Assembly: GCA_021613335.1 (NCBI GenBank)
Contig: JAJTWR010000021.1
Coordinates: 3,522,501-3,586,500, forward strand
Direction of reading: 5' to 3'
Source of the DNA: Whitmania pigra
Lineage: Eukaryota; Annelida; Clitellata; Hirudinida; Haemopidae
Length of the DNA: 64,000 nucleotides
Positions within the stretch are counted from its first letter, which is position 1. Every line of letters starts with the position of its first letter. The position numbers and the translations under genes are program-made. Shown in pieces: positions 55,901 to 64,000 of the stretch. The notes under the pieces were generated by a model, which saw only the letters and a list, made by a program, of their open reading frames with translations, did no database searches and had not been told where the DNA came from.

Positions 55901-56339
55901 ATTCAACATCATTACCACTGTTCCATTCTGCCCAGGCAAACATCAACCTGGCATTCAGCATCGTCCCGGAAGAGAACGGATCCGTCGAGAGGACCGAGCT
56001 GCTCAGCTTCTTTGCACCGAACGAGGAAATCTTCAACATCTGGATCGACGGCATCAACATCCTGCGCAAGCAACCCGTAAGTTAGAAAAAAATTGGCTCA
56101 TCTCGTCTGCCCACGCATCGCCTAAATCGAACAATTCCTATCTTTTGAATCCTTTAACCTAATTCACTGAGTTCAATTCCTATAAGATGACCAGTGAAGA
56201 CATGAAGAAGGACCTGGAATCCCTGCTCGACATGGAGATACAACTTCGCCTGCTGGACACCGAGGGCATCACCATACCCAACTCCCCCCCTCTGATTCCG
56301 CCCGAGCCCCCGAACTACGACTATGCCCTTAAACCCTGA
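50454..56339 (+). CDS. ELMO: ELMO engulfment and cell motility protein (complete)
   Basis: ELMO proteins are scaffolds that bind DOCK-family GEFs to activate Rac in engulfment and migration. Exons: 50454-50528, 50598-50638, 50715-50790, 50896-50946, 51043-51212, 51376-51475, 51648-51736, 52080-52145, 52414-52492, 52564-52614, 52808-52927, 53161-53277, 53485-53589, 53794-53902, 54082-54218, 54370-54539, 54845-54954, 55105-55206, 55488-55567, 55936-56076, 56187-56339 (TGA). All phases close, giving 713 residues against about 727 in vertebrate ELMO1. Order: N-terminal ubiquitin-like/Ras-binding region, armadillo repeats (FVELMDHGIASWD), ELMO domain (LGFQNAMNPLEDFTKKPPG; FEEFYCVSIQLFNKTWKEMR), atypical PH domain (KFVYCRLSPNLKAFHYGD), helix, and a C-terminal Pro motif (PPLIPPEPPNYDY) of the kind that binds the DOCK SH3 domain. 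A second in-frame ATG lies two codons downstream. Confidence 0.97.
52160..52330. repeat. Mixed (ATT)n/(ATC)n microsatellite in ELMO intron
   Basis: Alternating ATT and ATC blocks, with a CATGATCATCATGATCATCA palindromic portion, 15 bp after the donor at 52146. Confidence 0.85.
52928..52994. repeat. (ATT)n microsatellite starting at an ELMO donor
   Basis: The donor GTATATTATTATT runs straight into the ATT array, so the repeat supplies the intron's 5' end. Confidence 0.9.
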
Positions 56340-57761
56340 CGACAGCGAATCTCAGTCACGCATTTCAAAGAGATATTTATTTTTGTATTGCTGGAGATCC
56401 TATCGCATACCCGATCCTTCGTCAAAAGGTTTCGTCCAATTTTCTTAGTTACTGTCTACAGTCCTTGTTATGCTGTCTTTCCAATCAAGTTGTTTTCACT
56501 CGATTGCCTTTTCCGAGCTGTGAGGCTTTTTAAAGTTTCCTCAAAAAACGATCAGATAATTGTTCAGCAACTGATTAAACCGATTGTACATTGGCTCGTT
56601 TAATTAAGCATTTATTTTTTTCTTATGAATTTTTTCCAGAATTACGATCAATGCCATACTTTTAGCATGATATGCTTTATTTTTAGAAAAGTTTAGAACC
56701 GACGATATGTCGATAATCTAGAACATCGCATGTAAGTGGTTATTTGCTCATGACAAGCTAAAAACAGTGTTCTTTTATTTATATGATGATATTTCTTGGC
56801 TGTTAAATTCTACTCAAGAGTTTTTGCGCGTCACGATGCCTCAAGAAAGTAGAAACACGATCGTTACCTAATTATTATCAATTATTGCTCGCGGCAATAA
56901 GATCTTGTGCCACACTTGCTTTCTATTAATAAACGTGTTCTTTTGGAAAATTACCATATTTGAATTCTTCGAATTAAGATTTATCGAGCTTATCTACTCC
57001 CGAAAACTGCCTATACTCGGAAGAATACTTTTATTCTATGCACGAATAGAGGAGAGGCCATGCGTTTGTTTAAATAAAATAAAAAAACAAATTATAGTTA
57101 CTTTTAGGTTTAAGTGCACTTCATATTTATTCGCTTGCTCGGCATTCAATAAATTAAGCCAAAACACTTTTAACTCACAACTCCCCTCCTGATGGAACGA
57201 TAGCGACACCCTTTCAATAAGTGCTTTTTGCGGATCGCTCAGGATTCAAAAAATAAATGCAAAGGATTATTTATTGGATCAAACTTTTGTTGTCTGCCCC
57301 TCAAATTGAAGTCAGGATTCTCCCATTATGGCGGACGTCCGCACGCCTGTTGTCGTCTGTTCCCGAACAAAGCAAAGATTAAATAAACAAGTAAATCCAA
57401 ATGTAATGCCCTCTCTTTTTTATATTTTTTGTACAAAAATCCTACAGCGGAAATTATCGATCGCAATGTACTTTTAATGCTGAAACTAAAAGTCAAATGT
57501 CATTTCGTGAGAGAAGCGATCTCACAATCGGAGACGTCTAAACCCGTTGCACTCGCTCATTTTCTTTATCTCATAATTTAAAAGTGCAGCTGGTCTTTAA
57601 AATTCTCCAGACTCAAGACGTCTCGAGATAAAATCTGCAGTAATGAAAAAACAAAATAATGAAAACGCAAACAACTAAATTATACGAAATTGCTGCCATT
57701 TTGAGAACGTGGAGGAGGCGATCAATCAAGCGACTGGTTCAAAGACAAAAACGATATCGAC
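56340..57761. other. Tail-to-tail region between ELMO and the multi-pass protein
   Basis: AT-rich, and probably the 3' UTRs of the two converging genes. Candidate AATAAA motifs occur near 56923 and 57148. I see no other gene. Confidence 0.6.
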
Positions 57762-60700
57762 TCACTTATTCAAGGCTTCTTCGATGCTGTCTTGCAAATG
57801 GATGGAGGGCATTCTGAAGCGAAACAGTTGCTGCGATCCGAACAGACTGCTTCTCAGACTCATAGCAGAACATCTCTCCACCTGACTCTCCGATGGACAA
57901 GATTTGTGGAGAAAGTCCGCCATTGCTCCATCGATTGCAATCGCATTTTTAAAAGCTTTCAAGTCTCTAGTGCTGCTGGTCGGAGCAAATCTAATGTTCT
58001 TGCGCATGATTACTTCTGTCTTCGGATATCTGCAGGAAGCTTGCGTGAGTGGAACAAAAATGAAACTTTCAACTTTAGACTCGGCCGTCTCTGTCAATTC
58101 GCTTTCGTCTCTCTCTGCAATCTCCTCGAATTGTAAATCTTTTCTCTGCGTGATTGCATCATCGGTCGTATTCGTACAGGCATTCTCTATGACGATCGAA
58201 ACGACTCGGTCGTTAATGCCGGGAGGATTTTTCTCCTCCAACGGAAATTCTGAAGAAATTTTCTTCATCATTTCAGTTCTAACGGGATTCTGGGAAGTTT
58301 GGTAGTGGTACTTCGGCTTGTTCAGAGACGATCTGTCCGTTCGAGAATGACGAAATTCATTGTCAGTTTTGAACCTGATGTATCCTCTTTCTTTTACCAG
58401 CATGACCAGATCGTTATCAGAGGAGAAATTGCTCTCCTTGGCGCTGGTTGCTTCGCTGCTGAAACTCCACTCCATGGGTTTTCCATCGAGGTCGATGACA
58501 TTCCTCTTCCTCTGTTGTCGTACATTTCCGTCTCCGTTTTTTGCCAGTACGCGTCTGTATTTGTTCTCCAGTATGTATCTGTAACCGTCGCTCCCTTTCA
58601 AATTGACGTATCTCATGTAGGTCAGAGTCTCGTGCTCATTGTAGACTCTCCAGAGGTGAACGGTGTGAGCGAAACAGCAGAGGAAAACGACCAGAGATTC
58701 CATCGACCTGAAGGGTAGAACGACGAGAGGAGAAATGTCCAGGGAGTCCAACATTGTCGTCCACTTCTCCAGAGAGATTTCCACCGAAGTAATGGCAATT
58801 GCAACCAGACAGCAGACGGAAAGCATGGCACCGGATTTGACAAACCATCTACGATTTCTGAAATAACTGGAAGAAAGCGAGTATGTTGAGCCGAAGTCGA
58901 TTATCCTAGTTTCGGCGCGTCGTGGGCGACAGGCGACCACACCAAGCGACGCTGTGACGAGCAGCAGACAGCAAACGCCGAGAAACTCCGGGATCTGGGA
59001 GACGAACAAATACGGAATCGCGATGCCAATCTTTGAGGCGACGATCAATCCGAAGAAGAGGACGCAGACGACGTAAAGACTAGCGCCAATCCAAAATGCC
59101 AATCGCGCGGCTCTGGTAGTCTGCCTGCTGTAAACATCGTCACTGGTATGCTGGAAAGAACAGGCGTATGAAGCGGTGATCTGGAGTTGCATTCCGGTCA
59201 ACAAAAGTGGAGCGATCAACGAGACGCGATTGAATAGTGCGAGAGGAGTGAACGTGCCTGTATCGTCTGCCGTTTGTGGCGCCAATTGTGAGGAGTGAAG
59301 GGCGTTTATGAGCGCGATCGAAGTGACTATGTTCAGAGAAACGCCGACTATCAGGATCCAGACCTGAGCCGTGAAGTATGGAAGGGAAGAATTATTGTGT
59401 TGTGATTGTTGCTGTACACTGGGAGGAGTTTGCTGTTGTTGTTGTTGCTGCTGTGGTTCGACATGATTTTGCTGGAGTTGTTGCTGTTGTTGAGATGGTG
59501 ATCCTAGTTGCGCGATTTGTTGCCGCTCTTCGAGTTGTGTATTTTTTTGTTGCTTGTCGCCGACTTCTCTTTGTTGTTGTTGTTGGACATCGGCGTGTTC
59601 TTGATGTTGTTGTTGTTGTTGTTGTTGAAGTTGCAATTTGTCTTGCTCTTGAGAACCTTCTTGTGGCTTATGAAGCGCTCCTCGTTCTTGTTGTCCATCA
59701 TCATCTTGTTGTTGTTGTTGTTGTTGTCCACCCTGTTGTTGTTCTTTGCCGACAACATTATGAACGATATCGGTCGATAAAGTGCCAGCGTCTGCGTAGG
59801 GCTCTGAAATCTGCTCGTAAACGTTCTCCTCGTCCTGCTGACGCTGCTGCAGCTGCTGATGATGATGACGATGATCCCGATGGTTATGATGATGATGAAC
59901 ATGCGGATGATGGTTGTCTTGATGCAGATCGCTTCCGTCCAGATGGTACTTGACGGCAAGACACGAGGCCGTGACCAGAATGCCGAAGTACAAGAGACCG
60001 ATGCAGTTGAAGACCCAATAGAGTGCGTTGGAGAGCTGACGACGCTGTTGCTGCTGGTAGTAGAGGTGGTCGTTATTGTTGTAGTTGCTGTCGTATGAAG
60101 AGTGTTGGTGACGTTGTTGTGGTGGCGATAATGGTGACATTGATGGTGTTGATGGTGGTGCGGTCATCGGTCGATGATGAACTGCGTAGCCGTCTGGCTG
60201 GATCGATGGAAGAGGTGACGGCGACGATGTTGACGATGATGCTGCTGATGATGATTGTGACCATGGTGATGATGATGATGACGAGAAAGATGAGCTTGCT
60301 GATGAAGATGACGATGATGGTGATGATGATGATGGAGTAGACGCTTCGAACTGAATGGCGTTGTCACCTATGCGCTGAAGGTCAGCTTTTTCCGTTTCCA
60401 TGTGTACATCATTAACATGCGTGGCGTCTCCAGGTAATATTGATGAATATGTTAATGAGGAACGAGTGGAGTATGCTAATGAAACCGATGCAGATGATGT
60501 TGATGACGACGACGACGAAGAGGATGATTGAACATCTGGCTGAGGGATGGAAGTAAAAGATTCGATCTTCAAGGAATTCAAAAGGTCTGCTATGTTGCCA
60601 TGTTCTGCTGAGCCGTTATTCGAAACATCCGCTGTCGAAGATGATGAGGAGGAGGAGGATGGAGATGCTGCTGCTGATGATGATGACGATGATGGTGATG

Positions 60701-61367
60701 ATGACGACGACGACAAAGATTCCGCTAAACCTGTTGATAGCACCGACGATATAAACAAAAAGCCGCTAGGATCTGTTGACGCAGACGAATGTAACGACAT
60801 TAATGAGGATGACGATGAAGACGACGACGGTGATTGTGATAGGGACGATGTCTGTGATGATGATGGTGTTGAGGAAGAAGACGATGAAGACTGGCCCATC
60901 ATCATCATCATCATCATTACCGTTATCGGAAATGACACAGGTAACGGTGATGACAACAACGTGGTTGAGTTCGACATTTTAACTGGCCATAACGACGACG
61001 TTAATGACGTCGCTGACGTTACTGATGATGACGACGACGACGATGATGACGAGGATAAGAACTCCTCCAGCCATGGAGCGTCCCCGAGCTCCACTTGTGA
61101 CGTCATGTCGGAAAATATGCCGCTTGATTCCTCTGTCGATGTGTCAGCGTTGCCAGATCCATAAGACTCCAGCAGCGACTGAAAGTTAAGTGCGCTAGGT
61201 TCTCGGACGTTACCGGATGTGTCGTCTCGGATGTTGTCGGATAAGTCGTCATCCAATGGCAGTTCGAATAGGCCAGTGTCGTGCTGGTGGTCGAAGCTGG
61301 GTCTTGAACCCGAGGAGGCAAGAACGAGGATGATGATGTGGGGGAAGACGAAGATCAGCTTTGACAT
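57762..61367 (-). CDS. Unrecognised multi-pass membrane protein with Ser-rich ectodomain and Gln-rich loop
   Basis: A single 1,201-codon open frame. Residues about 1-20 look like a signal peptide (LIFVFPHIIILVLASSG). About 420 residues of Ser/Thr/acidic low-complexity sequence follow, with several runs of ten or so serines. Seven hydrophobic segments follow at about residues 445-470, 666-688, 703-725, 757-780, 793-812, 846-866 and 886-906; examples are WVFNCIGLLYFGILVTASC and FWIGASLYVVCVLFFGLIVA. The 195-residue loop between the first two is dominated by Gln with His runs. A charged tail of about 295 residues follows. After signal cleavage, seven segments would put the tail in the cytosol. 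I do not recognise the family; only the general plan recalls the PRRT3/PRRT4 proteins, and I cannot align them. The stop lies in a perfect donor-like AA|GTGAGT, so a further exon cannot be excluded. Confidence 0.8.
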   Translation of the reverse strand: MSKLIFVFPHIIILVLASSGSRPSFDHQHDTGLFELPLDDDLSDNIRDDTSGNVREPSALNFQSLLESYGSGNADTSTEESSGIFSDMTSQVELGDAPWLEEFLSSSSSSSSSSSVTSATSLTSSLWPVKMSNSTTLLSSPLPVSFPITVMMMMMMMGQSSSSSSSTPSSSQTSSLSQSPSSSSSSSSLMSLHSSASTDPSGFLFISSVLSTGLAESLSSSSSSPSSSSSSAAASPSSSSSSSSTADVSNNGSAEHGNIADLLNSLKIESFTSIPQPDVQSSSSSSSSSTSSASVSLAYSTRSSLTYSSILPGDATHVNDVHMETEKADLQRIGDNAIQFEASTPSSSSPSSSSSSASSSFSSSSSSPWSQSSSAASSSTSSPSPLPSIQPDGYAVHHRPMTAPPSTPSMSPLSPPQQRHQHSSYDSNYNNNDHLYYQQQQRRQLSNALYWVFNCIGLLYFGILVTASCLAVKYHLDGSDLHQDNHHPHVHHHHNHRDHRHHHQQLQQRQQDEENVYEQISEPYADAGTLSTDIVHNVVGKEQQQGGQQQQQQQDDDGQQERGALHKPQEGSQEQDKLQLQQQQQQQHQEHADVQQQQQREVGDKQQKNTQLEERQQIAQLGSPSQQQQQLQQNHVEPQQQQQQQQTPPSVQQQSQHNNSSLPYFTAQVWILIVGVSLNIVTSIALINALHSSQLAPQTADDTGTFTPLALFNRVSLIAPLLLTGMQLQITASYACSFQHTSDDVYSRQTTRAARLAFWIGASLYVVCVLFFGLIVASKIGIAIPYLFVSQIPEFLGVCCLLLVTASLGVVACRPRRAETRIIDFGSTYSLSSSYFRNRRWFVKSGAMLSVCCLVAIAITSVEISLEKWTTMLDSLDISPLVVLPFRSMESLVVFLCCFAHTVHLWRVYNEHETLTYMRYVNLKGSDGYRYILENKYRRVLAKNGDGNVRQQRKRNVIDLDGKPMEWSFSSEATSAKESNFSSDNDLVMLVKERGYIRFKTDNEFRHSRTDRSSLNKPKYHYQTSQNPVRTEMMKKISSEFPLEEKNPPGINDRVVSIVIENACTNTTDDAITQRKDLQFEEIAERDESELTETAESKVESFIFVPLTQASCRYPKTEVIMRKNIRFAPTSSTRDLKAFKNAIAIDGAMADFLHKSCPSESQVERCSAMSLRSSLFGSQQLFRFRMPSIHLQDSIEEALNK

Positions 61368-62508
61368 TGTGAGTCTTCAGTTCATCTAAATCGATTGATT
61401 GATTCCTTCATTAATTGATTGATTGATTAATTGATTGATTGATTCATTCGTTCGTTCATTTTTTGAATAAACATTTCAAAATAATTTAACGAAGCTCTTT
61501 TACGATATCATAATTTCAAGAATTTGATTCGAAGCTGAAGCGATGTAACAGAGAATGGTTTAAAAAAAAAACTTTTGAAACGTGAAAACGTGTTCATCAT
61601 ACCTTTGGATTTCTCGTTATGGAAATTCATAAGACTGATAACGTTTATATTGCTGATGATGATGGCGACAATGATGTTGATTATGATGATGATAATGATG
61701 ACGATGATAATGGCGGTGGTAATGATGATGATGATCGTCTTGCTGATGATAACGACGATGGCAGTTCCACGAGAAAATCAATTTTCTTTTTAATCTTGAA
61801 AAAAACCCATTTAAGTCCATCACTCACCGCAGATCCGGCAGGCGTTCAAGCATTCAGAAGTAATCCATCAACATCATCCTCACCAGCATCGTCGTCGTCT
61901 TCCTCATGTTGTTTTTCCAATCAGGTTCGACCACAGGCGGAATGGAAACTATGCGGTCTGTTTATATCCGGTCGAATGCAAGCACGCATTGGAAACAACA
62001 ACATCCACGGACCACACTCTCTTTTGCCCCTCTCTCACACCCAGTCTCTCGTCGGGTTGAAGGTCATCACCTTGACCCCATTCTTCGAGGTCAACGGACA
62101 ATCTGTGAAACTTAAATGAACTACGAAGATGAGGCTAGCACTCTCAGCTGAGATCGCCCCAGCATGCATCTTGTATGACCGATGTAGGTCGGTGACCTAC
62201 TTTGGTGCTCTTTGATTCGCCGACGACGTTTGGTCGATTTCTAAAAATACAGCTTGGAGGTGCCCCCTAAAATGGACCGCGCAACTATTATCAATGACCT
62301 CACTTCTGTCAGATTTACAAGCTTTAAATGTTTGCATATAATTAACCAATCATTAATTATAATATTGTTATTATATTATCGCTTATTATTTTATTGATGC
62401 ATTATTGTTGTTTTTTTTTTTTGATTCCATAAAATTCTGGACGCAACCTCGCGAAGCGAGGACGTCACTGGTAATGTAAACAAAGAGATAAACAAAATTC
62501 ATTGACAG
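61368..62508. other. Divergent region between the multi-pass protein and the ABCG gene
   Basis: It holds ATTG/GATT-rich sequence (61390-61460) and a GAT-rich patch (61650-61770). A plus-strand open frame spans 61619-62119, but half of it is the GAT patch. A missing ABCG first exon and both promoters should lie here; I could not place them. Confidence 0.55.
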
Positions 62509-63959
62509 CCTTCTTTAACGTCGATGTTGATGTTGTTGACGCTTTCATTGTCCACAAACGCGATTCAAAAGAAGACGTCAATCTTGACAATCTAACCAGA
62601 AGACTATCCGAACTTTCAAACGCGAAGATGAAGAGTTAGTATTGACATGTGGAATTGGAAAATAATTTTCATCAATATTAATTATTACCATGATGCGATG
62701 ATGCAATGGTTGTGATGGTGGCGATTGTGGTGACAATGGTGATGATGATAATGATGATTATGGTAGCGAGCATGCCATTGATGATGGTGGATATGATGAC
62801 GATATTCACTGAGTTAAAGATCGTTCCTTCTTTCGATCAGGGGTAAGGAAGGCCAAAATCAACAGAGTTTCCCTCAATGAATTGAAGGTGCTTACTCATC
62901 TATCTAACCACCCAATCACTCACCCACCCACCCACTAACTCACTAACCCACCCATTCACTCACTCATCCACCATTCACTCACCCTCCCTCAGAGCGACCC
63001 GTCTGAAATAGCCATCAATTCATGGGCAGCCTTCAGAATGGCTGCTCTGTACGACCAGCACAGAGCTGTCAAAGCCAGGATGAACCAACTGAAGCAGGAG
63101 AGGAAGGCCTTCCAGGAGGAGGTCGAGAGACGCAAGGCATCCAAAGACGACTCCACCCAGTCCCTGACTTACCTGTGAGTGATGATAATGATGGTGGTGA
63201 CTTACCTGTCAGTGGTGACGACGATAGTGGAGAATGGTGACGAATATGATGGGTAGTTACCCGTCACAGATGACCTCCCAATGGACGATGACCTAAACCT
63301 TTGACCTTCTCTTGACCAGCATGGACATACCCGACGACGAACTGACCAGCCTGGAGCAGCTGGACGAGACGCTGGAAAAGAAGCAACTGGAGCCGAAATC
63401 TTCGATCGTCAACGGACCCGTGATCAGCTTTCACGACTTGACGTACGAGATTTTGATCAGGAAGGGAGTCTGCAACAAGACTGTCATCAGGAGGACTATA
63501 CTCAGCAACATATCGTGAGTAACTGCGATGATGATGATGATGGCAATGATGATGGTGATGATGATTATTGTTCCAGTGGCCTCCTCCTGCCTGGAATGAA
63601 TGCACTGATGGGACCAACTGGCTGTGGAAAAACATCGTGAGTTATTTATGGATTTGAGATTAATTTTCTACAATTTATTATATTTATTTCAAAAATATTG
63701 TGGAACTGATTTGTTTATAAATTATTTAATCACAATTATTATTTAGTAGTCGTCGTCATCGTCATCATCATCATCTTCAGTCATCACCATAGCATCGTTA
63801 TCGTCACCACATTCATAGTCCGTCATTATCGTCCTCCCTGGCAGGCTACTGGACATACTAGCGGGAAGGAAGGACACGACAAAGGTCAAGGGCACCATTC
63901 TTGTCAACGGCTACAAGCAGCCAAACTATTTCAAGTGCATCGCCGGCTACGTTGTTCAG
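62509..63959 (+). CDS. ABCG2-like: ABCG2-like half-transporter, N-terminal part (both ends incomplete)
   Basis: ABCG half-transporters are plasma-membrane ATP-driven exporters with the nucleotide-binding domain first. Exons seen: 62509-62634, 62841-62887, 62993-63174, 63320-63514, 63577-63636, 63845-63959; all phases close and the last donor (CAG|GTGGTG) leads out of the window. The NBD begins at VISFHDLTYEI, followed by ILSNISGLLLPGMNALMG, the Walker A GPTGCGKTS, LLDILAGRKD, and NYFKCIAGYVVQ, the ABCG2-like stretch containing the Q-loop glutamine. Signature motif, Walker B and membrane helices lie beyond the right edge. Upstream of the NBD is a long charged region rich in Lys/Glu (MNQLKQERKAFQEEVERRK), probably coiled coil, much longer than in vertebrate ABCG2. 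The first exon requires an earlier one that I could not find. Confidence 0.88.
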
Positions 63960-64000
63960 GTGGTGATGGCGTTGTAACATCAAAACACCAACGTCATAAT

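Noticed and set aside
59378..60367. Open frames in both other phases, rich in Val, Leu, Asn or His
   Set aside because: They are shadows of the Gln- and Ser-codon runs in the multi-pass membrane protein gene.
61619..62119. 166-codon plus-strand frame before the ABCG gene
   Set aside because: Half is GAT-type repeat (Asp runs) and the rest shows no family signal or in-phase link to the ABCG exon at 62509.

Overview
This is a eukaryotic, almost certainly animal, nuclear segment. The genes are split by GT-AG introns, and the recognisable proteins are metazoan families: otoferlin, a Dbs/PLEKHG4-type RhoGEF, vestigial-like, METTL24, a GEMIN4-like protein, ELMO and an ABCG2-like transporter. Noncoding DNA is AT-rich and saturated with tri- and tetranucleotide microsatellites, plus a CR1-like LINE fragment. 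That style suggests an invertebrate, perhaps a lophotrochozoan such as an annelid. The organism is an inference only.

Layout: 1-17654 (minus) is the 5' part of an otoferlin-like ferlin gene; at least 34 exons fall in the window and the 3' end is off the left edge. A decayed LINE lies antisense in one intron (about 9616-11535). 19506-20189 (plus) is a small Tudor-domain gene or exon. 20856-31049 (minus) is a RhoGEF with spectrin-like helices, DH and PH domains. 31050-39324 has no gene I can support and is mostly simple repeats. 39325-41455 (minus) is a three-exon vestigial-like TEAD cofactor. 42100-44690 (minus) is a METTL24-like membrane-anchored methyltransferase. 44716-50223 (plus) is a GEMIN4-like protein, 50454-56339 (plus) a complete ELMO. 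57762-61367 (minus) is an unrecognised multi-pass membrane protein with large Ser- and Gln-rich regions. 62509-63959 (plus) is the N-terminal part of an ABCG half-transporter that runs off the right edge.

I resolved exons by hand from reading frame, splice phase and family similarity. Phases close at every junction tested except one in the ferlin (after exon 8) and one in the RhoGEF (between 26649 and 24253). The genes do not form one pathway. The RhoGEF and ELMO both act on Rho/Rac GTPase signalling, but nothing here shows that they work together.

The most interesting features are architectural. Microsatellites directly abut or supply splice sites in several genes. One intron is only 62 bp and is built mainly from GAT triplets. 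A divergent gene pair has start codons about 25 bp apart, and a following pair is so tight that an AATAAA lies 22 bp before the next ATG. I found no evidence of a wholly new molecular system; the least explained gene is the multi-pass membrane protein.
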